Counted from the stretch's first letter, positions 43,212 to 50,753 are shown. The stretch is DNA of 64,000 nucleotides from Novosphingobium lentum NBRC 107847 (GCF_001590965.1 NZ_BCTW01000009.1:124001-188000); one strand, 5' to 3'. Notes: generated by a model from the sequence alone, not told the origin. A program made the numbers and translations.

Positions 43212-43846
43212 ACGCCGATCCTCGCGACTTCGGCGGCGAGTGCGGCGATCTCCCGCGCGGCAGGCGAGGTATCGTCCTGCTCGGCGGCGAGCCGTCCGGT
43301 CTGAACGACATCGGCAAAAGCGATGCGCTGGCCGATGGTTGTCAGGAGCGGCGGCGGGTCATGATCGGCCAGCGTCTCGGCGGTCTCCCGGGCGAGCACT
43401 GTACGCGCCGCGCAGCGGTTCAGCACGAACCGGGCTTTCAGGTCCGGGTGGTAGATCCGCGCTTCGTTAAGCAGCGTCAGCATCTCGGCCGACGCCCAGC
43501 CGTCGAGCGGCGATGGCTGGACGGGGATCAGTACGAGGTCGGCGGCCAGTAGCGCCGAGCGCATTAGCCCGGCGACACGCGGCGGTCCGTCGATGACGAC
43601 GTGATCGACGTCGCGCGCCAGCTCCGGCGCTTCGCGGTGGAGCGTATCGCGCGCCAGGCCGACGACACCGAACAGCCGTTCCAATCCCTCCCGGCTGCGC
43701 TGCTGCGACCAGTCCAGCGCCGAGCCTTGTGGATCGGCGTCGATCAGCGTCACGCGCTTGCCATTGCGCGCCCATTCGCCGGCGAGATGCAGGGCGAGCG
43801 TCGTCTTGCCGACGCCGCCCTTCTGGTTGAGGAGCGCGACGATCAT
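43208..43846 (-). CDS. parA: ParA-family partition ATPase
   Basis: Small ParA/Soj ATPase of 212 residues, lacking an N-terminal HTH (type Ib-like). Motifs: deviant Walker A LLNQKGGVGKTTLALHLAGE at the N-terminus, TLIDADPQGSALDW (A'), and HVVIDGPPRVAGLM (Walker B region). It moves or stabilises the circular form of the element. It is the first gene of a packed run: parA, parG-like, DUF2840, traF, each with overlapping codons. The iteron region lies upstream. Confidence 0.94.
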   Translation of the reverse strand: MIVALLNQKGGVGKTTLALHLAGEWARNGKRVTLIDADPQGSALDWSQQRSREGLERLFGVVGLARDTLHREAPELARDVDHVVIDGPPRVAGLMRSALLAADLVLIPVQPSPLDGWASAEMLTLLNEARIYHPDLKARFVLNRCAARTVLARETAETLADHDPPPLLTTIGQRIAFADVVQTGRLAAEQDDTSPAAREIAALAAEVARIGV

Positions 43847-43907
43847 GACGGGCCCCCGGCGATCGGGGACTCGTCCACAGCCGTCGAAAAACGGACTTCC
43901 GTTAGAA

Positions 43908-43924
43908 AGATTCCGTAGGAATCT
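43908..43924. promoter_or_regulatory. Palindrome AGATTCC-N3-GGAATCT upstream of parA
   Basis: A perfect 7-bp inverted repeat with GTA in the centre, 62-78 bp upstream of the parA start. It could be an operator or partition site for the ParG-like protein. Confidence 0.6.
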
Positions 43925-43984
43925 AGGTTAGATAAGTTACGGGGCTCGCAAGGCGCTGATTTAGCGCGATGAATCGGCGATTTC

Positions 43985-44051
43985 GGTCCCCGATAGCACG
44001 AGAGTCCGGTCCCCGATGGCACGATAGTGCCGGTCCCTGATAGCACGAGAT
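43985..44051. repeat. Three iteron-like direct repeats (candidate origin)
   Basis: Three tandem copies of GGTCCCCGATAGCACGA (with single-base variants) start at 43985, 44008 and 44032, spaced 23-24 bp. They abut the 3' end of repA. A DnaA-box-like TTATCCCCA is at 44062-44070. Spacing of about two helical turns, the neighbouring RepA gene and the DnaA-like site make this a plausible replication origin for the excised circle. Confidence 0.75.
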
Positions 44052-44054
44052 GAT

Positions 44055-44942
44055 TCACAGCTTATCCCCAGGGCGAGTTGTCGAGCGGCGACGGCGGCGC
44101 GGGATGCCGAGAGCGTCGGGATCGGTCGGTACGAAGGACAGGATCTCGGGACCGCCGACGCATTGCTCGATGGTCAGGCGGTAGCCAGGCAGCGGCTGGC
44201 GGCGGACGATGTCGCGCAGGTCGTAGGCGAAGTGCTTGAGCGGCGAGAGGCTGCCGGACTTGGCGTGGAGATGCGGGAAATCGAAGCTCCAGCCGAACTC
44301 CTGTTTGCCGCCATGCTTGCGCACGAGGCGATAGAGCCAGCGCTCCAGGCCGCCGGTCAGCCCGAAATAGTTGCGGTCGATGGTCAGCACCAAAGCATCG
44401 TCGAGCACCGCGCCGTAGAACCAGTCGGGCAAGATCAGTTCGAGCCCGAGCGGCCGGCCGCGGTGATCGGCGCGCTCCTTCCACTCGTTGATCCAGGAGA
44501 AGCGGTGCATCCGCCGCTCGGTCGGCTGGCGGATCGAGGTCGCGATGGTGGTGGATTGAAGCCGGTCGAGCGCGGCCTTCAGCCGGTCGTAATCGCGCAG
44601 CGAGACGCCGCGTCCGATGAAGTTCAGGATCTCATAGGGCGTGGTCGCCATGAGGCGCGACGGGCGCAGCCCGACGTCACGCGCTTCGACGATTTGGGAA
44701 GCAGCCCAGATCAGGACGTCGGCATCCCAGATCGTCGCTATGCCGTGCTCGGCAACGGCCTCGACCCGGATGACAACGGAGCCAGCCTTGAAGTCGATCG
44801 GCGCCAGGCGCTTCGATTTGGCGAGCGAGAAGAACGGATAGGCCATGAGGTCCTGCGCGTCGCGCGGCGCGAGATCGCCGGGCAGCGCCCGGAACAGATC
44901 GAGCTGCGCACGTTCGTCGGGGTGATGCTGGCGGGACGACAT
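44055..44942 (-). CDS. repA: RepA-type replication initiator
   Basis: Plasmid-type replication initiator of 295 residues (RPA family). Typical segments: LMAYPFFSLAKSKRLAPIDF near the N-terminus, MATTPYEILNFIGRGVSLRD, FSWINEWKERADHRGRPLGL, YFGLTGGLERWLYRLVRKHG and SPLKHFAYDLRDIVRRQPLP. It should bind the iterons just after its stop codon. Its presence suggests the element can replicate when excised, or derives from a plasmid. An HTH gene lies 11 bp upstream on the same strand. Confidence 0.92.
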   Translation of the reverse strand: MSSRQHHPDERAQLDLFRALPGDLAPRDAQDLMAYPFFSLAKSKRLAPIDFKAGSVVIRVEAVAEHGIATIWDADVLIWAASQIVEARDVGLRPSRLMATTPYEILNFIGRGVSLRDYDRLKAALDRLQSTTIATSIRQPTERRMHRFSWINEWKERADHRGRPLGLELILPDWFYGAVLDDALVLTIDRNYFGLTGGLERWLYRLVRKHGGKQEFGWSFDFPHLHAKSGSLSPLKHFAYDLRDIVRRQPLPGYRLTIEQCVGGPEILSFVPTDPDALGIPRRRRRSTTRPGDKL

Positions 44943-44953
44943 AGCCGGACGTC

Positions 44954-45235
44954 TCAGCGCGGCTGGCGGCCGGCGAAACGCCGGTCCGTGGGCTCCTGCC
45001 TCTTCGCGGGAAGCACCGTGCCGCGCGGGTCCGACGTCGAGCTGACAAGGCCACGATCGGCCCAGGTCTGCAAATCTTCGATGGCGTAAACGACTCGACC
45101 GCCGAGCTTCCGGTAGGCCGGACCGGTGCCGTAGGTGCGGTGCTTCTCAAGCGTGCGCTCGGACAGTCCGAGAAAGCGAGCGGCTTCCTGCGTGCGCAGG
45201 TAGCGTGGCGGGATGCCGGCGGTTGTTTCGGCCAT
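44954..45235 (-). CDS. AlpA/MerR-like helix-turn-helix protein
   Basis: A 93-residue DNA-binding protein. LRTQEAARFLGLSERTLEKH then GTGPAYRKLGGRVVYAIEDL is the helix-turn-helix 17 family pattern. These small proteins sit upstream of repA in many related elements and may be regulators or directionality factors. GGAGG precedes the ATG. The C-terminal 25 residues are basic and disordered. The end lies 11 bp before repA, so it is probably cotranscribed. Confidence 0.88.
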   Translation of the reverse strand: MAETTAGIPPRYLRTQEAARFLGLSERTLEKHRTYGTGPAYRKLGGRVVYAIEDLQTWADRGLVSSTSDPRGTVLPAKRQEPTDRRFAGRQPR

Positions 45236-45373
45236 TGTCGAGCCTCCGTGGTCTCATCGGGGGCCGCTGCCGTCAGGCGGCGGTTCGAGAGCACGGTGGC
45301 GTGAAGACGGTGGGCCGGACGATGTCGAAGATAGGAATCCAGTTTCGACACGTCCCAGCCGATGGACGGCGGG

Positions 45374-45913
45374 CTATGATCGACGGGGTCGGCGCAGGAG
45401 GGAGCGGTAACCGCCGTCAACGAGTTTCACGCCGTCGCGCACGAGGCGGATCGTGGTTTCACGGACAGAGTTTCCGACCCAGGATTGCGCGTCGATCTGG
45501 TGTCCGAGGAAAAGGGTTTCGCCGATCGCGCGATAGGTCTCACCCTCATAATGCGCGTCAACCGCTCGGAGCATGGTTCGCATTCGCTGGCGTCGCGGGG
45601 TGGTCAAGCGATCGTCGGGCGGAATCTTTCGCCGCCACATCGTCGACCAGAAACGGCCGATCGCCTGGAGCCGATCCGGCGTGATGTCGTCGATTATGAC
45701 GAGGACGGCGAGCGGTGCGTCGCCGGCTTCGCCATGGAAAGCGATGTCGAACATCTCGCCACCGGCGGCGCGACGACGAGTCCCATCGGCAGCAAGGAGA
45801 GCAGAGGAAATTGTTTCGCTAGTTACCCCTCTGCCAGCGGGCGGTGCTGGTGACGGAGCGAGGAGAAGTTTGAACGGATCGGCGGTAAGGGTCCAGGAGA
45901 TAGCCGCAGTCAA
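45374..45913 (-). CDS. DUF2285 regulator, C-terminal part (frameshifted gene)
   Basis: The DUF2285 portion of a regulator normally made as one protein with the preceding segment. It contains LLVIID-like core sequence, DRLTTPRRQRMRTMLRAVDA, then HYEGETYRAIGETLFLG and TTIRLVRDGVKLVDGGYRSL, the typical DUF2285 DNA-binding end. It can start at a TTG at 45913, but the frame reads further up to about 45948 with family-like sequence (FATDPALNALTAAISW). That continues the product of the other frame. A single-base indel in the CCCCC run at 45948-45952 explains the split. Confidence 0.75.
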   Translation of the reverse strand: MTAAISWTLTADPFKLLLAPSPAPPAGRGVTSETISSALLAADGTRRRAAGGEMFDIAFHGEAGDAPLAVLVIIDDITPDRLQAIGRFWSTMWRRKIPPDDRLTTPRRQRMRTMLRAVDAHYEGETYRAIGETLFLGHQIDAQSWVGNSVRETTIRLVRDGVKLVDGGYRSLLRRPRRS

Positions 45914-46130
45914 GGCATTGAGGGCCGGGTCTGTTGCGAAAAGACAACCCCCAGTGCTCAGACAGAGCCCTTGCTTTGTCTGGAGCGAGATGGCCGGCCT
46001 GCTGTAATTCCGCGTATTCGCGCCGGTAGTCGCGGTTTCTCCGTAGAAACTCCCACGCGATATCTGGTGCAGTTAGACCATCGATATAGTCATAGACCGA
46101 GCCAGTTCTCCAACTTCCTTCCTCAGGCAT
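45819..46130 (-). CDS. Transcriptional regulator domain (DUF6499-like), N-terminal part
   Basis: The N-terminal part of the same regulator: SVYDYIDGLTAPDIAWEFLR, RNRDYRREYAELQ, then ALSEHWGLSF. This matches the short domain that precedes DUF2285 in related elements. After HWG the frame drifts into Arg- and Pro-rich nonsense-like sequence for about 35 residues, while the correct continuation is in the next frame. So the gene is split by a one-base shift in a G5 (minus strand) run. Whether this is a mutation, an assembly error or programmed slippage cannot be told from one sequence. Confidence 0.75.
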   Translation of the reverse strand: MPEEGSWRTGSVYDYIDGLTAPDIAWEFLRRNRDYRREYAELQQAGHLAPDKARALSEHWGLSFRNRPGPQCLDCGYLLDPYRRSVQTSPRSVTSTARWQRGN

Positions 46131-46253
46131 GGTTTTCCTCTCCCGTCGCGCCTCTCTGGGGCGAGCAACACGGAGAACACGATTCCAAGTTGTCTTTGGT
46201 TTGGGAAGTTCGAAGGCGGCGCAACGTGATGCAGGTTCTGCATCACCGGTTGA

Positions 46254-46517
46254 TCAGTGGTAACTAGACCGGACCAGATGGCGAAAGCCGTTCTCGGTCA
46301 TCCATTTCGCGCGGGCCATGTGGCTGGTGTAGACGCGCGCAGCTCGCTGGGCATCCTTGTCAGGGTCGAGGCCGAATATAACGGTGACCGCTTCTTCCCA
46401 GCACGCCCCGTCGGCCTCGGCATCCAGCAATCGCAGATAGGTCTTCAGGTGCTCGCGATCATAGGGGGTGAGCACGGCACTATCAGGCGGTTGGTCTAGG
46501 AAATCTGTCTTGGTCAC
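46254..46517 (-). CDS. Small DUF2285-associated element protein
   Basis: An 87-residue protein: LTPYDREHLKTYLRLLDAEA then DGACWEEAVTVIFGLDPDKD and ARAKWMTENGFRHLVRSSYH. The same small protein is encoded near DUF2285 regulators in other conjugative elements; its role is unknown. It looks all-helical and could be a DNA-binding accessory. It lies 123 bp upstream of the split regulator on the same strand. Confidence 0.8.
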   Translation of the reverse strand: MTKTDFLDQPPDSAVLTPYDREHLKTYLRLLDAEADGACWEEAVTVIFGLDPDKDAQRAARVYTSHMARAKWMTENGFRHLVRSSYH

Positions 46518-46645
46518 ACCGGTCCCCTGCAGTCATTCTTATCCATTCCGGTGGCATTTGTTAACCATGTGTCGGTTGCATCGCAGCAAAATCGGCGCGG
46601 CGATGGCAACGGCGCACCGCGGGCATGCGGTTGGCAAGGGAGATG

Positions 46646-46891
46646 CTATCGCTTGTCGATTTTCGCACGAACCACCATCACTCCTTCGCCTTGGTCGGTG
46701 GTCAGGAGGAGGATGCCGTGGCCTTCAAGCGCCCGCCGAACCTGATCGCGCGTGGTCTCATACACCTCGTGGCCGCTTACGGATTCGAGGCGTTTCAGCG
46801 CGGTCAGTGATACCTGGGCCTTGTCAGCGAGCGTCTCCTGATTCCATCCAAGCAACGCGCGTGCGGCCCGCGATTGTCGGGCGGTGATCAT
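46646..46891 (-). CDS. XRE-family HTH regulator
   Basis: An 81-residue repressor-like protein. Its HTH is ARQSRAARALLGWNQETLAD then KAQVSLTALKRLESVSGHEV. The C-terminal part (QVRRALEGHGILLLTTDQGE) is common in small XRE regulators of mobile elements. The ATG at 46891 follows GGAGGTGATC. A perfect 20-bp palindrome spans the ribosome site and start codon, so the protein may block its own translation start or transcription by binding there. A second palindrome at 46935 is shared with the DUF932/GGDEF promoter region. Confidence 0.9.
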   Translation of the reverse strand: MITARQSRAARALLGWNQETLADKAQVSLTALKRLESVSGHEVYETTRDQVRRALEGHGILLLTTDQGEGVMVVRAKIDKR

Positions 46892-46902
46892 GCATGATCA
46901 CC
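46883..46902. promoter_or_regulatory. Perfect 20-bp palindrome over the XRE start codon
   Basis: GGTGATCATGCATGATCACC is fully self-complementary. It covers the ATG (46889-46891) and part of the Shine-Dalgarno of the XRE gene. As DNA it is a strong dimeric operator candidate; as RNA it could fold and hide the start. Confidence 0.75.
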
Positions 46903-46934
46903 TCCCACTCGGACATACGCGCACACCAGAACTA

Positions 46935-46949
46935 CGACTATAATAGTCG
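46935..46949. promoter_or_regulatory. Palindromic operator CGACTAT-A-ATAGTCG
   Basis: A perfect 7-1-7 palindrome 44 bp upstream of the XRE start, overlapping a TATTAT -10-like hexamer on the minus strand. The same site with one arm change is at 62174-62188. Confidence 0.68.
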
Positions 46950-47080
46950 CTCTTGAGCGGCGGCGCTACCCGATACTGCCTTTACGGGATGGCTCGTTAA
47001 CCATTGGAACGCCAACTGATTCGGTCGCCCATAAAGCGATCGGCCCCGCCCGGACGATCCGGGCAGGGCGTCGCTCGCCT

Positions 47081-47410
47081 TCACTCGCCGTTGCGGCGGC
47101 CGTTGGGGCGGGACCAGATGAGGCTGAAGCCTTCGCCTTCCTCGTCGTCGAAGAGGTTGGCATAGATCGGGGCGTTGAAGCTGGGGTCGTCGAGCTTCAG
47201 GCCCAGATAGGCACGGCCCTCGTTGGAGGTCTTGGACCAGGCGGCGCCGATCTCGGCACGGCCGACGAAGATGCGGTGGCTGGGGGCGTTCTCGCCGGTG
47301 GCGCGGGCATCGGGGACGACGCGGACGTTCTTGGTCTGGAGGCTGAGGGTGACGATTTCGCCGGTGAACTCGTTGTTGCCGATCTTTTTGAAGGTGCCGA
47401 TGGTCGCCAT
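47081..47410 (-). CDS. DUF736 protein (second copy)
   Basis: A 109-residue DUF736 protein. It begins MATIGTFKKIGNNEFTGEIV and carries APSHRIFVGRAEIGAAWSKT, then RAYLGLKLDDPSFNAPIYAN and GFSLIWSRPNGRR. It is the more canonical of the two copies in this window. AAGGAG is placed well before the ATG at 47410. The frame continues upstream to 47821 without a convincing start; that region is its leader. Function unknown; abundant small proteins of this type are encoded in nearly all such elements. Confidence 0.93.
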   Translation of the reverse strand: MATIGTFKKIGNNEFTGEIVTLSLQTKNVRVVPDARATGENAPSHRIFVGRAEIGAAWSKTSNEGRAYLGLKLDDPSFNAPIYANLFDDEEGEGFSLIWSRPNGRRNGE

Positions 47411-47987
47411 GGTAGTTCTCCTTGAACTCTGTTCCGAGCCCGCACCATTGCGGCCTCGATGGCGATCGACAGGCCGGAGGCGATTGACGGCGCACCCCGC
47501 AGGGGCCTGACAGCAAAGGAGGGGCTTTCTTGTCTCGCGAGGAATGACGGCGCAGCCGGCAGGGGAAGAAAGTTTCGACGCCGCTGTTGCGGCATAGGCG
47601 ATCGAGGCGCAGCCGACCTTCGGCCAGATCAGCCCATTGAAGAGGCCGTTTTGGAGCGGTCGACGTGACAGAGACGCATCACAGGAGAACGTGGCGACCA
47701 TCCTCGACCGATATGACCGTGGCCACATCGAGAAATCGCGATGTCTCCCGGCTCCGTTAGACCCAATGTCCTGCCGGTTCCCGACCGTCGCGCACGAGAG
47801 CGCCCCTCCCGGCACTCGCACCGTCTGCGCGCTGTCACGGCAGTGCCACCGGCACCGTCACCGAGGGGATGGCGCGCCCGTCTGGGCTAGCCGTCGATCC
47901 TACCACCGCGGTCTTAGACGAACCCGGGCGTCGAAAAGCGCGATGCGCAAGATATCGGCTACTGTCCCGCCGTCGCGGGCAACGATG
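47411..47987. other. Long leader region of the second DUF736 gene, with repeats
   Basis: No gene is convincing in these 577 bp. Two direct repeats of TGACGGCGCA followed by a C/G-rich CAGGGG block lie at about 47484-47505 and 47545-47563 and read, in the DUF736 frame, as PAGCAV twice. They may form similar hairpins in the transcript. The region also separates the DUF736 unit from the membrane-protein unit, so promoters are expected here. Confidence 0.45.
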
Positions 47988-48428
47988 TCAGGCGCGCGCG
48001 ACGTTCTGTCTGGTTGGTCCGGGCGCGGCCATTGCTGTCACCCTGATCAGCGCGGTGATGCCGACGGCAATCGCGCCAATGACGGAGAAGATGAACTGCC
48101 AGGTGTCGGAGGGCATGGTGTGTTTCACGATGCCATGCGTCGCGTGATAACCTGCGAGCGCTGCCGGTGCGACGAACGCAAGAGCGATTGCCAGACGTAT
48201 CCAGAGCGGACGGATGAAGGCGAGCAGAAACTGCCCGAGGCCGAGTGTAAGTGCGGCGGCTACGAGGCCGACGACGATCGCGCCGATCCAGCCGGAACCG
48301 GTCTGATAGGCCCAGGTCCCGGCGCTGACGCCCGCGAAGAACGGCAGCGCGAAGACAGCCAGTGTGAACAACAGCCAGCACAGGCCGCCGATCGCGGCGA
48401 TGCTGGCGAGGATACCAATGAAGATCAT
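47988..48428 (-). CDS. Four-helix membrane protein, unknown function
   Basis: Integral membrane protein of 146 residues. Hydrophobic segments: FIGILASIAAIGGLCWLLFT, LAVFALPFFAGVSAGTWAYQ, GAIVVGLVAAALTLGLGQFL, RLAIALAFVAPAALAGYHA, and a last one around FIFSVIGAIAVGITALIRV. The start at 48428 is the first ATG of the hydrophobic frame. No family recognised. It lies downstream of a 54-residue membrane peptide gene on the same strand, 143 bp apart. Confidence 0.7.
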   Translation of the reverse strand: MIFIGILASIAAIGGLCWLLFTLAVFALPFFAGVSAGTWAYQTGSGWIGAIVVGLVAAALTLGLGQFLLAFIRPLWIRLAIALAFVAPAALAGYHATHGIVKHTMPSDTWQFIFSVIGAIAVGITALIRVTAMAAPGPTRQNVARA

Positions 48429-48571
48429 AGCGGTGGTCTCCGTGAGATAAAGGTCTGACGGTCGCGCCTCCACCACCACCACGGCGCGGTCTGAAGTATA
48501 GCGGAAGATGACCGTCAACGGGAGCGGAAATCGGCTCGATTTCCGCATCCTCGACTGGCAATCGCCCCCGG

Positions 48572-48736
48572 TTAGGGGGCGAAGGGATCGATCTCCGCTA
48601 CGACCTCGGCGTCGCCGTCGAACTCGGTGATGGGCGTGACGGAATGGGTGCCGTCGCCTGCCTTGAAGATGATGATCGCGACCATGAGGGTGGTGGCGAG
48701 GCTGAAGGCGTAGGCGTGTGCGTCGTTGAGGGACAT
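48572..48736 (-). CDS. 54-residue membrane peptide with hairpin leader
   Basis: A short gene with clear signals: AGGAG ahead of the ATG at 48736, stop at 48572. The product begins MSLNDAHAYAFSLATTLMVA, spans the membrane once (LATTLMVAIIIF) and ends in an acidic tail (FDGDAEVVAEIDPFAP). No family recognised. Its 5' leader folds into a two-tier hairpin that includes the Shine-Dalgarno, so translation is likely regulated. Confidence 0.65.
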   Translation of the reverse strand: MSLNDAHAYAFSLATTLMVAIIIFKAGDGTHSVTPITEFDGDAEVVAEIDPFAP

Positions 48737-48746
48737 CGTACCGGCT

Positions 48747-48785
48747 CCTGTCTTGGAGGCGGGGGACCATCCCCCGCGTGACAGG
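48747..48785 (-). promoter_or_regulatory. Two-tier leader hairpin covering a Shine-Dalgarno
   Basis: An outer CCTGTC/GACAGG stem (48747-48752 with 48780-48785) encloses a GCGGGGGA/TCCCCCGC stem (48759-48777). On the minus strand the outer 3' arm runs into AGGAG, the ribosome site of the 54-residue peptide gene. Confidence 0.62.
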
Positions 48786-49064
48786 CGCCCGATGTGTCCG
48801 GCCGAGGGCCGCAATCACCGCGTCGGCGAAGCAAAGCGGCGGCATGCTCGCATAGCCGACCCTTTACGGGTTGATGGCGTCAGGCCTTCGGCTGGACCAA
48901 GGATCAGCGAATGGATGCGGGGGTGGTTTTCCGTCGGTGAGAGGAGCCACCACAAGACTGGACTTCGATGCATCTGCCGGGTCCGCCTCGCACCCAACCG
49001 GTCGTGATGCCGCCGACATCAGGCGCTATGATCCGGCACAAGTAACTGCCTGCGAGGTCGCTGC
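48786..49064. other. Divergent intergenic region
   Basis: This lies between the leader of the 54-residue peptide gene (minus) and the flavin reductase gene (plus). No gene seen. It should contain promoters for both directions; I could not choose clear hexamers. Confidence 0.4.
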
Positions 49065-49625
49065 ATGACGAAGATTCCGAAGAAGAGCGATTTCCCCGTC
49101 GGTCAGGTGCGCCGCTATCTGGAGCCAGGCCCAATCGTGCTGCTGTCCTCGAAGTGGGAGGGCAAGACCAACATCATGACGCTCGGCTGGCAGACGGTCC
49201 TGGAATTCTCGCCGTCCCTCATTGGCCTGATGATCTCTGGCGGCAATCATAGCTCCGAGATGATCCGCAACAGCCGCGAGTGCGTCATAAACCTGCCGAC
49301 GACGGCGCTGACCGACACAGTGGTCGGGATCGGCAACACGTCCGGGCGCGAGATCGACAAGTTCGCCCATTTCGGGCTGACGGCAGAAAAAGCCGACGAG
49401 GTCGGTGCGCCGCTGATCGGCGAGTGCCATGCGAGCTTTGAATGCCGGCTGCACGACGATGCGCTGGTCGAGAAGTACAATTTCTTCATTTTCGAGGTGG
49501 TGAAGGCGCACGTCGCGACGTCGCCGAAGCATCCCGAGACGCTGCATTATACCGGCGATGGCGTGTTCATGGTGTCCGGCAAGATCATCAGCCGGCGCTC
49601 CCAGTTCCGGCCCGAGATGCTGTGA
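49065..49625 (+). CDS. Flavin reductase-family protein
   Basis: FMN-binding split-barrel protein of 186 residues. KTNIMTLGWQTVLEFSPSLI then GLMISGGNHSSEMIRNSREC and VINLPTTALTDTVVGIGNTS are typical of the flavin reductase-like (FMN-binding) family, and AHFGLTAEKADEVGAPLIGE follows the family pattern. Such proteins supply reduced flavin to a monooxygenase or reduce small molecules directly. It is one of the few plus-strand genes in the maintenance module and stands alone, divergent from the membrane peptide and convergent with DUF2493. Possibly it partners the FAD or other oxygenases of the host. Confidence 0.88.
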   Translation: MTKIPKKSDFPVGQVRRYLEPGPIVLLSSKWEGKTNIMTLGWQTVLEFSPSLIGLMISGGNHSSEMIRNSRECVINLPTTALTDTVVGIGNTSGREIDKFAHFGLTAEKADEVGAPLIGECHASFECRLHDDALVEKYNFFIFEVVKAHVATSPKHPETLHYTGDGVFMVSGKIISRRSQFRPEML

Positions 49626-49632
49626 TCGTAGT

Positions 49633-49654
49633 GGGTGGCGCTCACGCGCCACCC
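49633..49654. terminator. Bidirectional terminator-like hairpin
   Basis: GGGTGGCGC-TCAC-GCGCCACCC is a perfect 9-bp stem with a 4-base loop between the convergent flavin reductase and DUF2493 genes. It includes the DUF2493 stop codon. No long T-run follows on either side. Confidence 0.6.
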
Positions 49655-50574
49655 GTGCCGAATTTCCAGACCGGGATGCCGAGTTTTTTCGCCTTGTCGG
49701 CGAGGTTGTCTTGAATGCCGGTGCCCGGGAAGTGCATGACCCCGATCGGCAGGACGTCGAGCATCTGATCGTTGCGCTTGAATGGCGCGGCCTTGGCATG
49801 TTTGGTCCAGTCTGGAGCAAATCCGACCTGCGGCACCTTGCGATGGTCGGCCCAACGGGAGGCGATCTTTTCGGCGCCCTTTGGTGATTTGCCGTGGATC
49901 AGCACCATGTCGGGATGCTTGGCGTGAACCTGATCGAGCTTGGCCCAGATCAGCGTGTGATCGTTGAAGTCGAGCCCGCCGGTGATGGCGATCTTCGGAC
50001 CGGCCGGCAGCAGCACCTCGTTGTCGGCGCGCTTCTTCGCGGCGAGGAAGTCGCGGCTGTCGATCATTGCCGAGGTCAGGTTGCGATGGTTGACCATCGA
50101 TCCGCTGCGGGGACGCCAGGGTGAGCGGGTGTGCCGTTCGTAATGCTCGGCGGCCTGGTCGCGCATCAGCTCGAAGGCGTTGCGACGCTCGATCATCGTC
50201 TGCCCTTCGGCCGTCAGGCGTTCCAGCTCGACGGCCTTTACCTCGGAGCCATCCTGTTCGCGTTGCCCGCGGCGCTGTGCCTGCTCGTTATCGTCCAGCT
50301 CGCGCTCGATCCGGTCGGTGGCGCGGTGGAAGACATTGACGGTCGACCAGAGGAGATCGTCGAGGTCGGGCTCGAGGCGGGTGTCTTCCAGGGTGACGAT
50401 CAGGGCGTCGAAGATATCGGCGATGGCGCCGGCGACGTGATTGCCTTCAGGCAGCGGCCTTCCGTCGGGTTCGTCCGCAAAGGGACGGTAGCCATAAAGC
50501 TGAAGTTCGTGGAGGACGTGGTCGGTAGGCGATGACTCGTGATGCGGCTCGTAGCTATCGTCGTGCTCGCTCAT
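49642..50574 (-). CDS. DUF2493 protein
   Basis: A 310-residue protein. The C-terminal part is the DUF2493 domain: KIAITGGLDFNDHTLIWAKL, then DMVLIHGKSPKGAEKIASRW and LPIGVMHFPGTGIQDNLADK. It is related to Rossmann-like SLOG/DprA-like folds that bind nucleotides. The N-terminal 170 residues are acidic and helical (TDHVLHELQLYGYRPFADEP, DRIERELDDNEQAQRRG). Such proteins are a constant part of these maintenance modules; function unknown. AAGGAG precedes the ATG at 50574, and a hairpin lies just above it. Confidence 0.9.
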   Translation of the reverse strand: MSEHDDSYEPHHESSPTDHVLHELQLYGYRPFADEPDGRPLPEGNHVAGAIADIFDALIVTLEDTRLEPDLDDLLWSTVNVFHRATDRIERELDDNEQAQRRGQREQDGSEVKAVELERLTAEGQTMIERRNAFELMRDQAAEHYERHTRSPWRPRSGSMVNHRNLTSAMIDSRDFLAAKKRADNEVLLPAGPKIAITGGLDFNDHTLIWAKLDQVHAKHPDMVLIHGKSPKGAEKIASRWADHRKVPQVGFAPDWTKHAKAAPFKRNDQMLDVLPIGVMHFPGTGIQDNLADKAKKLGIPVWKFGTGGA

Positions 50575-50598
50575 CGGGATGCTCCTTCGTCGGTGTGA

Positions 50599-50613
50599 CC
50601 GCGACCCTCGCGG
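50599..50613 (-). promoter_or_regulatory. Leader hairpin of the DUF2493 gene
   Basis: CCGCGA-GGG-TCGCGG (minus strand) is a perfect 6-bp stem with a three-base loop, ending 25 bp before the DUF2493 start and about 9 bp before its AAGGAG. Confidence 0.5.
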
Positions 50614-50702
50614 CCTTCTGGCGACGAAAGCCGGCAGGCGGACCGGACCTGCACCCGGAGCGAAGCGAGAGGGCTGGAGCGCAGCGGAGGACGGCGAAGG
50701 AC

Positions 50703-50753
50703 GGCTATTTTGCTTTCGCGATGGAAAGGCCGAATGGCCGCCGGAAAATAGCC
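50703..50753 (-). terminator. Long inverted repeat between Toprim and DUF2493 genes
   Basis: GGCTATTTT and AAAATAGCC (50703-50711, 50745-50753) form a 9-bp stem around an inner GGCC-GAAT-GGCC hairpin. It lies in the 317-bp gap after the Toprim gene and could terminate its transcript or shape the next leader. The rest of this gap holds no gene. Confidence 0.5.
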
